DNA from: Acidimicrobiia bacterium | Lineage (GTDB): Bacteria > Actinomycetota > Acidimicrobiia > Spongiisociales > ZC4RG35 | Reading direction: 5' to 3' | Assembly (NCBI GenBank): GCA_003230435.1 | Contig: QIDW01000116.1 | Span: 1 to 5,255, forward strand | DNA: 5,255 bases | Shown: in pieces, positions 1 through 5,255 of the stretch | How the letters are laid out: each line of letters starts with the position of its first letter | How positions within the stretch are numbered: position 1 is the stretch's first letter | The notes under the pieces: generated by a model | The model's input: the letters and a program-made list of their open reading frames with translations, nothing else | Told to the model about the DNA's origin: nothing | Database searches by the model: none | Program-made: the position numbers and the translations under genes

Positions 1-615
1 TTCTTCTTCCGACTGGTATGGCTGCTACCCCGTCTGACGCCATCGGTCGTGTACATCCTGATGTGGAAGCGGATCGGATCTGGGGAGCCCTTCGGCATCT
101 ACAATCAGATCATGCCTGAGTTTCTCGGGGCATCGGGTGGAAACCTCTTTCTCGGGGGGAGCCCATGGGCCTTTGTGATCCTCACCAATGGGTTCGTCGG
201 CGCATCGTTCGGGATGATCATCTTCACATCTGCCCTCATGTCGATCCCGGAGGATCTCATAACGGCTGCCAAAGTCGATGGCGCCGGCACGTGGAGAATC
301 ATCCGTGACATCAAGCTTCCCCTGATCAAGTGGCCGCTGCTCTTCATCGCGACATATCAGACGCTGTCGCTACTCACGTCATTCGAGTACATCCTGCTGC
401 TGACCGAGGGCGGGCCCGGCTTGTTCACGACCGAAGTGTGGGCGTTGACGTCGTACAAACGCGCCTTCGCCACCTATTTCGGGAACAGTCAGTGGGCCTT
501 CGGCGCAACATGGGCGATCGTTCTCGTCACGGTTGCGCTGTTCCTCGCCGTCGTGTACGTGAAGCTCTTCAAGTTCAGCGAGCTCGTCGAAGAACCCAGA
601 ATCGAGAACCTGTAA
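1..615 (+). CDS. Sugar-type ABC transporter permease, MalF/UgpA family (5'-truncated)
   Basis: Inner-membrane permease of a CUT1-type ABC importer, pairing with the next permease to form the translocation channel. The frame is open from base 1 to the stop at 613-615, so the N-terminus (probably the first two or three membrane segments) lies outside the window; 204 residues are visible. The visible start, FFFRLVWLLPRLTPSVVYIL, matches the family's membrane segment with its LP...P pattern. The cytoplasmic EAA loop that docks on the ATPase is clear: PEDLITAAKVDGAG at visible residues 83-96, then LP at 106-107. TEGGPG at 135-140 is the usual post-loop motif of MalF/UgpA proteins. Further hydrophobic segments lie at about 58-80, 110-134 and 168-187. 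A GTG at 49 could be taken for a start, but it falls inside the conserved segment. The substrate cannot be read from sequence. The family call is secure. Confidence 0.93.
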   Translation, partial: FFFRLVWLLPRLTPSVVYILMWKRIGSGEPFGIYNQIMPEFLGASGGNLFLGGSPWAFVILTNGFVGASFGMIIFTSALMSIPEDLITAAKVDGAGTWRIIRDIKLPLIKWPLLFIATYQTLSLLTSFEYILLLTEGGPGLFTTEVWALTSYKRAFATYFGNSQWAFGATWAIVLVTVALFLAVVYVKLFKFSELVEEPRIENL

Positions 616-618
616 GTC

Positions 619-1530
619 ATGACCACCACCCAAGCTGCACCGCAGCGTCGACGTTCCCGCCCACGTCCCATGGCAACGGGGAAGGTGGGTCGCCGCTTTT
701 CGTATGCCTTTCTCATACTCTCGATTGTTCCGATCCTCATCGGTTACACCTGGCTCGTCATCGCCACTCTCTCGACTCGCACCCAGGGCCTCCTGCCCAT
801 CAACGCTGAAGGGGGCATCGGCGGCCTGACGCTCAGCAACTGGAAATTCGTCTTTGAAGGCGACATTTGGAATGCCATGTTGAACTCCCTGCTCATCGCG
901 GTGGCGATGGTGATCGGTGTCGGAATCGCTTCGACATCCGGCGGGTATGCCCTATCGCGGTTCAAGTTTCCCGGTCGCAAAGCATTCCTCACGGGAACCC
1001 TCGTGTTGCATGCGTTCAAGGCAGAGATGCTGCTCATCGCCATCTTCTTCGTGCTGCGCTGGCTGGGAGCTATCCCTGTCATCGGGGACTACATCGGCTT
1101 CAACTCGGTGGGCGGCGTTGCCTTGGTGATGGTCGCTCTCGAACTCCCTCTCGGCATCTGGCTGATGAAGGGTTTCTTCGACAACCTCTCGTGGGACATG
1201 GAACGGGCTGCGCTGATCGACGGGGCAGGCCGATTCAGGGTGTGGTGGCAGATCATGCTGCCACAAGTGCGCCCAGGCATCGCGGCACTCGCCCTCTTCA
1301 CCTTCATCGCGGGTTGGAACGCCTACCTCGTGCCTTTCACCTTCACCATCGGCGCCAAGGTTGCGAACATGCCGGTGTTTCTGAACCAGCTCATCAGCGA
1401 CACCGCCCCGGTCAACTGGAATCTCGTGGCAGCCGTCGGGATGTTCCAGATGATCCCGTTGATCATCTTCTTCATCTTCACCCAGGAGTTGCTCCTGAAT
1501 ATCTATGCCGGCGGCTCGAAAGGTACGTGA
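619..1530 (+). CDS. Sugar-type ABC transporter permease, MalG/UgpE family
   Basis: Second inner-membrane permease of the importer, complete at 303 residues (typical for the family is about 270-300). A basic N-terminal tail (RRRSRPRP, residues 10-17) precedes six hydrophobic segments at about 29-51, 88-112, 124-147, 163-185, 219-241 and 267-288. The family motif GYALSRFKFPGR is at 109-120. The EAA loop that contacts the ATPase runs from about 194 to 220, with ERAALIDGAG at 195-204 and LP at 214-215. Two details differ from the commonest form: the loop opens NLSWDMERAAL rather than IPxELEEAA, and the stretch LGAIPVIGDYIGFNSVGG (149-166) is longer than usual. The ATG at 619 follows the first permease's stop by 3 bp, which supports translational coupling; no strong Shine-Dalgarno site is visible. 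An in-frame ATG at 670 (Met18) would also keep all membrane segments, so the exact start is less certain than the gene. Confidence 0.94.
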   Translation: MTTTQAAPQRRRSRPRPMATGKVGRRFSYAFLILSIVPILIGYTWLVIATLSTRTQGLLPINAEGGIGGLTLSNWKFVFEGDIWNAMLNSLLIAVAMVIGVGIASTSGGYALSRFKFPGRKAFLTGTLVLHAFKAEMLLIAIFFVLRWLGAIPVIGDYIGFNSVGGVALVMVALELPLGIWLMKGFFDNLSWDMERAALIDGAGRFRVWWQIMLPQVRPGIAALALFTFIAGWNAYLVPFTFTIGAKVANMPVFLNQLISDTAPVNWNLVAAVGMFQMIPLIIFFIFTQELLLNIYAGGSKGT

Positions 1531-1565
1531 TGGCTCACCAAGGACGAGAAGGGTTACCGAAATGA
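1530..1565 (+). CDS. Possible 11-codon linking cistron between permease and ATPase
   Basis: A short frame encoding MAHQGREGLPK fills the spacer exactly. Its ATG shares the A of the permease stop (TGATG, 1528-1532), and its TGA overlaps the ATPase start (ATGA, 1562-1565). It would let ribosomes that finish the permease re-initiate, cross the gap and end on the ATPase start codon. It has no recognisable domain, and an 11-codon frame can arise by chance. If used at all, its role is more likely translational coupling than a functional peptide. The overlaps are plain in the sequence; the function is inference. Confidence 0.25.
   Translation: MAHQGREGLPK
1548..1553 (+). promoter_or_regulatory. Ribosome binding site for the ABC ATPase
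   Basis: GAAGGG lies 8 bases upstream of the ATG at 1562. It is the best Shine-Dalgarno-like stretch in front of any gene here. It supports the start at 1562 over in-frame starts further upstream, such as the one at 1505, which would overlap the end of the permease gene. Confidence 0.6.
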
Positions 1566-2665
1566 GAGTCGAACTCGACAACCTGAGCAAGTCGTGGGAC
1601 GGCGTTGTTGGAGCGGACCGCATCACGCTCGACATTCAAGACGGCGACCTTGTGGCGTTTCTTGGCCCCTCAGGGTGCGGGAAGACGACCACGTTGCTGA
1701 TGGTGGCAGGCATCTACAAGCCCACCGGAGGGACCATCAAGTTCGACGGGCAGGTCGTCAACGAGGTCGCTCCCAAGGATCGTGGCATCGGCATGGTGTT
1801 CCAGAGCTACGCGCTCTACCCCCACATGACGGTGTACGGGAACATCAGCTATCCGCTCAGAATCCAGAAGGTGAGCAAGAGTGAGATAAGGGAACGGGTC
1901 CAGAAGGTGGCGGACATGATGGGCATCGGGGATCTGTTGGATCGAAAGATCGCTCAGCTCTCAGGCGGTCAGCAACAGCGTGTGTCTCTCGGGCGTGCAT
2001 TGGTGAAGGAGCCACAGCTCTTGCTCTTCGATGAGCCGCTGTCGAATCTCGACGCCCGTCTCCGACTGACGATGCGTGGAGAGATCAAACGACTCCAGGA
2101 AGGTATGGGCATCACCTCGATCTACGTGACCCATGACCAGGTCGAGGCGATGACGATGGCCGACAAGATCGCGGTGATGTCCGACGGTGTCCTCCAGGCG
2201 TACGACGTCCCTGAGGATCTCTATGACCACCCGAAGACGCTCTTCGTCGCGGGCTTCGTCGGTAACCCTCCGATGAACTTCTTTGACGTCGAGATCATGG
2301 CAACGAACGGTGACTTCCGTGCGAAAAGCGGGGCGATCGACCTCGTACTTCCGTATGACCGCGCGAAGAAGGCGGCAGAACGAGCCAAAGGCAAGGTGGT
2401 CATGGGTGTGCGGCCAGAGGACATCTATTTGGTTGACGACTCAGCGCCGCCGGCGCCGGGTCGTACTCTCAGCGCAGACATCGAGGCTGTCGAGCCGCTG
2501 GGACGGGAGGACCTCCTGGGAGTGACCATCGACCATGTCCAGATGCGCGTGCTGGTTGACAAGACCAAGGGAGCCAGGGTAGGGGACGCGGTCGACTTGG
2601 TCTTCGACCTGAGCAAGGTTCAATTCTTCGATCCGGAGACCGAGCAATCGCTTCTCTGGGCCTGA
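1562..2665 (+). CDS. Sugar-type ABC transporter ATP-binding protein, MalK/UgpC family
   Basis: Cytoplasmic ATPase that powers the importer formed with the two preceding permeases. It is complete at 367 residues, the usual length for MalK/UgpC proteins. The N-terminal nucleotide-binding domain (about 1-235) carries every key motif: Walker A GPSGCGKTT at 35-43, Q-loop Gln81 (VFQSYALYPHMT), signature LSGGQQQR at 133-140, Walker B LLLFDEP at 153-159 with Asp157 and Glu158, D-loop SNLD at 161-164, and switch His191 in VTHDQVEAMT. FVGNPPMNFF (232-241) is the usual hinge into the C-terminal TOBE/regulatory domain, which includes MGVRPEDI at 281-288. The enzyme should be catalytically competent. The chosen ATG gives the standard MRVELDNLSKSW beginning and has a ribosome site 8 bases upstream; a longer version from 1505 would run back into the permease gene in another frame. 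Proteins of this type can serve several permease pairs, so the substrate cannot be inferred from it. Confidence 0.95.
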   Translation: MRVELDNLSKSWDGVVGADRITLDIQDGDLVAFLGPSGCGKTTTLLMVAGIYKPTGGTIKFDGQVVNEVAPKDRGIGMVFQSYALYPHMTVYGNISYPLRIQKVSKSEIRERVQKVADMMGIGDLLDRKIAQLSGGQQQRVSLGRALVKEPQLLLFDEPLSNLDARLRLTMRGEIKRLQEGMGITSIYVTHDQVEAMTMADKIAVMSDGVLQAYDVPEDLYDHPKTLFVAGFVGNPPMNFFDVEIMATNGDFRAKSGAIDLVLPYDRAKKAAERAKGKVVMGVRPEDIYLVDDSAPPAPGRTLSADIEAVEPLGREDLLGVTIDHVQMRVLVDKTKGARVGDAVDLVFDLSKVQFFDPETEQSLLWA

Positions 2666-2736
2666 CAGCCAACAGCCTTCGAGGGGGGGATCCCTTCTGA
2701 CGTCTGGCGTCTGTCCGGCTATCGTGCGTCGAGTCC

Positions 2737-3777
2737 ATGACAAGAGTTCTCACCACAACGATCGGCTCTTTCCCCAAACCGGACTACGTGCCGGTTCGCG
2801 ACTGGTTCCAGAAGCAATACGTGACCACGTTCGATGCCTTCTACTTCGACAACCGGGATCTCGAGACCCGATTTGCGCTGGCCACGCAGGCTTCGGTGAC
2901 GGCCCAGGTCAACGCAGGGATCGATGTGCCGACCGACGGTGAGATGCGAAGAGAACACTACATCTTCTATCACCTGCGTCACCTGAGCGGAGTTGATTTC
3001 GGCAACCTCCGGCTACGCGAGATCCGCACCGGGGCGTGGGAGCGCGAGGTGCCGACGATCATCGACCGGATCCGTTCCAATGGCAACTTCCTTCCCTACG
3101 ACTACCAAATCGCACAATCGTATTCGGTACGGCCGATCAAGATCACCGTTCCGGGGCCGATGACCATCGCCGACACCGTCGCAGACGAGCACTACGGTGA
3201 TCCGCGGCGTCTCGGCCGCGATCTCGCCGACGCCCTCAACGTAGAGATCCGGGCTCTGGCCGAAGCCGGCTGTGGTCACATCCAGGTGGACGAACCGGTA
3301 TTCGCTCGCAAGACACAAGAAGCGCTGGCATTCGGGATTGAGGACCTCGAACGCTGCTTCGCCGGCGTACCAGCGCACGTGCGACGCACCGTTCACCTCT
3401 GCTGTGGGTACCCCCGTCACCTCGATCAGCCGGACGAGGATGTCTACAAGGCCGACCCGGCCGCTTACTTCGAGCTCGCCGAGGCCCTCGACCAGGCAGC
3501 GGTTGACGCCATCTCGATAGAAGATGCACACCGCCCTTCCGATTTCCGTTTGCTGGAGCTGTTCGAACAGAGCACGGTCATCCTCGGCCTGGTCGCCATA
3601 GCCAAGACGCGCGTCGAATCCGTGGAGGAGATACGAACGCGCCTCCATGAAGCCCTCTCGCACATCGACCGCGAACGTCTCGTCGCAGGCCCAGACTGTG
3701 GACTCGGGATGTTGGACCTGGCAACCGCGACATCGAAGCTCGCCAACTTGAGTGCCGCGGCAAAAGCCCTCGATTGA
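2737..3777 (+). CDS. MetE C-terminal-type zinc methyltransferase (short methionine synthase-like)
   Basis: A cytoplasmic TIM-barrel protein of the cobalamin-independent methionine synthase catalytic-domain family. At 346 residues it lacks the N-terminal half of classical MetE (about 750 residues). Seen directly: TTTIGSFPKP at 6-15, matching the start of MetE's catalytic domain; DGE at 67-69, where MetE has a homocysteine-binding Glu; IQVDEP at 182-187, with the substrate-binding Asp185; and zinc ligands His220 and Cys222 (VHLCCGYP), Glu262 (ISIEDAHR) and Cys321 (GPDCGLG). The His-x-Cys to Glu spacing is about 42 residues, longer than the roughly 24 of E. coli MetE, so there is an insertion at about 226-245. 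The family transfers methyl or alkyl groups to or from a zinc-bound thiol. Candidates are a short methionine synthase or another thiol-alkyl transferase such as the epoxyalkane:coenzyme M type. The ATG at 2737 is the only usual start after the in-frame stop at 2698; no good Shine-Dalgarno site precedes it. It ends in tandem TGA stops (3775-3780). Lying 71 bp behind the transporter on the same strand, it is probably co-transcribed. Confidence 0.85.
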   Translation: MTRVLTTTIGSFPKPDYVPVRDWFQKQYVTTFDAFYFDNRDLETRFALATQASVTAQVNAGIDVPTDGEMRREHYIFYHLRHLSGVDFGNLRLREIRTGAWEREVPTIIDRIRSNGNFLPYDYQIAQSYSVRPIKITVPGPMTIADTVADEHYGDPRRLGRDLADALNVEIRALAEAGCGHIQVDEPVFARKTQEALAFGIEDLERCFAGVPAHVRRTVHLCCGYPRHLDQPDEDVYKADPAAYFELAEALDQAAVDAISIEDAHRPSDFRLLELFEQSTVILGLVAIAKTRVESVEEIRTRLHEALSHIDRERLVAGPDCGLGMLDLATATSKLANLSAAAKALD

Positions 3778-3835
3778 TGAGATCGCCGCTTCGGCCGACG
3801 CCGCCGTGCCGCTGTACCGCCGGGCGGGTCCAGGG

Positions 3836-4939
3836 TCATGGGGAGCCGTCCACGAACCGTATCAGGGGCTCGCTCGACGTTCGTCGCACCAGATCGTCGA
3901 ATCGCAGCACCAGTCCGCTGTTTGGTGAGCTGAAGGCGCCGTGGACCGAGATGTAGACTCGATCCTCAGCGTCGATGAGCAGAGCGGTTGGAAACGGCAT
4001 GTCCTGCACCAACACCCGACCTGTGGTCCAGCCATCACCTTGCGGCTCGAGACGTATCAACCGCCCCGTCTTGCCGCGATACGGGTCACTCGTTTCCGTG
4101 CCGTCGATGAACTCGAGCACGTACAGACGCCCGACCGTGTCAAACGCCAGGTCGATGGGGGTGGTCAGGTTGTCGGCTGCCACTTCGAAGGCGCCGTCGG
4201 GGTAGAGGCGTAGAACCGCGCCATCTCCCGTCCCGTGCGGCAGTTGACTGAATGAGGTCACATAGACCAGGCCGTCCGGTCCCCGGGCGATGCCGGTCAG
4301 CACTTCGTGCCCAATCACATCGGAGAACACTTGGATGTCACCATCGAGCCCGGCCGCCAATACCCGACCGGTTGCTCCGTCTGTGACGAGCAAGCGCCTG
4401 TTCGCAGGGTCGGGGATCATGGCGAAGGGGTTGGAGATGATGTCGATCTCTTCGAAGAAGTCGGGCTGTGCCGTTTCAATCGCAAAGGCCAGGAAGTCGG
4501 CCACGACCTCTGGCGGGGTTGTGGGGTCGGTGATCCTGAGGAGATTGCGGGCCAGGCGCCCCTGGCCCTCGCCCGTGAGCAGATAGAGGTCTCCGTCCAT
4601 CTCGGCCACATCGGCGGGGCCCGTCGTGACCCCGGTGACGTTGTAGAAGACGTGGGGAAGCTGGTCGATGATTCGCTCGCGGACTCCAGCGGTGTCCACA
4701 CAGCTGACCGACCCCGTGTAGGCCGGATTCGACGTGGGGCCTTCTCTCACCACCTGGCCCTCAGCCAGCCGGCCCGCTTCGGCCGCACACAGAGTGCCAT
4801 CGGACAGGATCCATAGGCCCCGGGGTTCGTTCAGTCCGTCCAGGACAACTTCATAGTCCGAATTCGCGGATGCGCAAGCGCTTGCCACTGACAGCAGCAC
4901 GAGAACCCACCCGATGCTCCGGGTGCGCCGCGCGCTCAT
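3836..4939 (-). CDS. Exported ScyD/ScyE-type beta-propeller protein, possible lipoprotein
   Basis: A complete 367-residue secreted protein. A signal peptide is clear: SARRTR, a hydrophobic core at about 9-19 (IGWVLVLLSVA), then ASAC at 19-22. Cys22 could be lipidated, though Ala at -3 makes the lipobox weak; signal peptidase I cleavage near ACA or ASA (to residue 25) is the alternative. The mature part is a series of propeller blades with the recurring pattern G(L)xxPxGLxxxxDGxLxxAExG: DGLNEPRGLWILSDGTLCAAEAG (about 34-56, read as two adjoining parts), GPADVAEMDGDLYLLTGEGQG (from 107), GIARGPDGLVYVTSF (216-230), PIDLAFDTVGRLYVLEF (261-277) and ALLIDAEDRVYISVHG (319-334). This is the layout of NHL-like ScyD/ScyE proteins, for which no general enzymatic function is established. 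Cys51 and Cys80 are the only cysteines in the mature body and may form a disulfide. The ATG lies 6 bp after the upstream gene's stop, indicating an operon. Confidence 0.8.
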   Translation of the reverse strand: MSARRTRSIGWVLVLLSVASACASANSDYEVVLDGLNEPRGLWILSDGTLCAAEAGRLAEGQVVREGPTSNPAYTGSVSCVDTAGVRERIIDQLPHVFYNVTGVTTGPADVAEMDGDLYLLTGEGQGRLARNLLRITDPTTPPEVVADFLAFAIETAQPDFFEEIDIISNPFAMIPDPANRRLLVTDGATGRVLAAGLDGDIQVFSDVIGHEVLTGIARGPDGLVYVTSFSQLPHGTGDGAVLRLYPDGAFEVAADNLTTPIDLAFDTVGRLYVLEFIDGTETSDPYRGKTGRLIRLEPQGDGWTTGRVLVQDMPFPTALLIDAEDRVYISVHGAFSSPNSGLVLRFDDLVRRTSSEPLIRFVDGSP

Positions 4940-4945
4940 GCGTGA

Positions 4946-5255
4946 TCAGTCATCGTCTCGTTCGGATAGGTGATAGGTCAACCGCCGTCCGCTCTTGCCC
5001 GCGCCCTGTCCGTAGTAGCTCCATTGCGGAAAATTGAAGTCAGAGGTAACGGAACGAGGCAACAGCACGACCGCCTCGAGGAAGCCCTCCAAGTCGAGGA
5101 CCCCGTAGAAGTTGACTTCATAGCCCCAACCCGCCAGCTTCTCGAACATCGTCCGTGCAGTGGTGTCTTCCCAGTTCACCGAGAAGCGACTGATACCCCA
5201 ATCGGCCAGCATCTCGAGTATCCGGCGTGCTTCGTCGGGTGCTGCTTCGAGGAGC
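4946..5255 (-). CDS. C-terminal fragment, possible glycerophosphodiester phosphodiesterase
   Basis: The frame reads on the minus strand from the right edge (base 5254) to a TGA at 4948-4946, with no stop. It is therefore the last 102 residues of a longer gene whose 5' part is outside the window; the ATG at 5212 is internal. The fragment shows an alternating pattern of helix, strand (ISRFSVNW), helix (TARTMFEKLAGWG), strand (YEVNFYGV), helix (DLEGFLEAVVLL) and strand (SVTSDFNFPQW). This fits the last two beta-alpha units of a TIM barrel. The ending resembles the GDPD family's final G-V-D-x-V-x-T-D-x-P strand. GDPD enzymes split glycerophosphodiesters into an alcohol and glycerol-3-phosphate, but their catalytic residues lie in the missing N-terminal part. 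The tail (SERDDD) is polar and unremarkable. The coding status is fairly safe because the frame is open to the edge and sits 6 bp upstream of the next gene. The family call is tentative; another TIM-barrel enzyme is possible. Confidence 0.6.
   Translation of the reverse strand, partial: LLEAAPDEARRILEMLADWGISRFSVNWEDTTARTMFEKLAGWGYEVNFYGVLDLEGFLEAVVLLPRSVTSDFNFPQWSYYGQGAGKSGRRLTYHLSERDDD

Noticed and set aside
1505..1561. Upstream start for the ABC ATPase giving a 386-residue protein
   Set aside because: The added 19 residues overlap the end of the permease gene in another frame and are not part of the family's usual N-terminus. The ATG at 1562 has a ribosome site at the right distance.
952..1635. 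227-codon open frame on the minus strand across the second permease and ATPase start
   Set aside because: It lies antisense to well-supported membrane-protein and ATPase genes. Its predicted protein is rich in charged residues with no motif, as expected from a high-GC shadow frame.
2666..2736. Possible terminator or promoter between the ATPase and the MetE-like gene
   Set aside because: AGGG (2682-2685) can pair with CCCT (2692-2695), and GACG (2699-2702) with CGTC (2708-2711), but both stems are only about 4 bp and no T-run follows. CGTCTG is repeated at 2701 and 2708, but it is too short to call an operator. No -35/-10 pair is convincing, so read-through from the importer operon remains the simplest view.
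3013..3663. 216-codon open frame on the minus strand inside the MetE-like gene
   Set aside because: It is fully antisense to a gene with conserved zinc-site motifs. It has no recognisable domain, no ribosome site and no independent support.
3778..3835. Bidirectional terminator in the convergent gap
   Set aside because: GCCG-CTT-CGGC (3785-3795) and CCGC-CGG-GCGG (3817-3827) are 4-bp stems with 3-base loops in a very GC-rich stretch, without T-runs on either strand. A terminator is expected here by position, but the sequence does not establish one.
4307..4816. 169-codon open frame on the plus strand opposite the propeller gene
   Set aside because: The minus-strand reading has a signal peptide and repeated blade motifs. 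This frame has neither and looks like a shadow.
1..5255. Mobile element, CRISPR array, RNA gene or phage-like module
   Set aside because: I saw no repeat array, no terminal inverted repeats, no transposase or integrase motif and no tRNA-like cloverleaf on reading both strands. Nearly all bases belong to six ordinary genes.

Overview
The window is about 60 % G+C by eye and densely packed. It suggests a high-GC bacterium, most plausibly an actinobacterium (Acidimicrobiia-like) or a chloroflexotan, perhaps from an environmental genome. This guess rests on base composition, weak Shine-Dalgarno sites and the type of genes; no taxonomic marker gene is present. All genes look chromosomal. I see no transposase, integrase, CRISPR array, tRNA, rRNA or long repeat.

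Region 1 (1-2665, + strand) is the end of a carbohydrate-type (CUT1) ABC importer operon. It holds a MalF/UgpA-type permease cut by the left edge, a complete MalG/UgpE-type permease and a complete MalK/UgpC-type ATPase with all nucleotide-binding motifs. The two permeases are 3 bp apart. The second permease and the ATPase are joined by a 31-bp spacer. An 11-codon frame spans this spacer exactly, overlapping the permease stop at one end and the ATPase start at the other. The solute-binding protein is not visible and probably lies to the left.

Region 2 (2737-3777, + strand), 71 bp downstream, encodes a 346-residue protein equivalent to the C-terminal catalytic half of cobalamin-independent methionine synthase (MetE), with the zinc ligands His-x-Cys, Glu and Cys conserved. 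It could be a short methionine synthase or another zinc thiol-alkyl transferase acting on something linked to the transporter. Its reaction cannot be fixed from sequence alone.

Region 3 (3836-5255, - strand) converges on region 2 across a 58-bp gap. It encodes the C-terminal 102 residues of a protein that resembles the end of a glycerophosphodiester phosphodiesterase TIM barrel (tentative). This is followed 6 bp later, in the same reading frame, by an exported beta-propeller protein of the ScyD/ScyE type.

Read together, regions 1 and 2 could be one import-and-metabolism unit. If the edge gene really is a phosphodiesterase, a glycerophosphodiester or glycerol-3-phosphate substrate (Ugp-like) becomes one possible idea for the transporter, but it is weakly supported because that gene is on the opposite strand. 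No clearly new system is visible.
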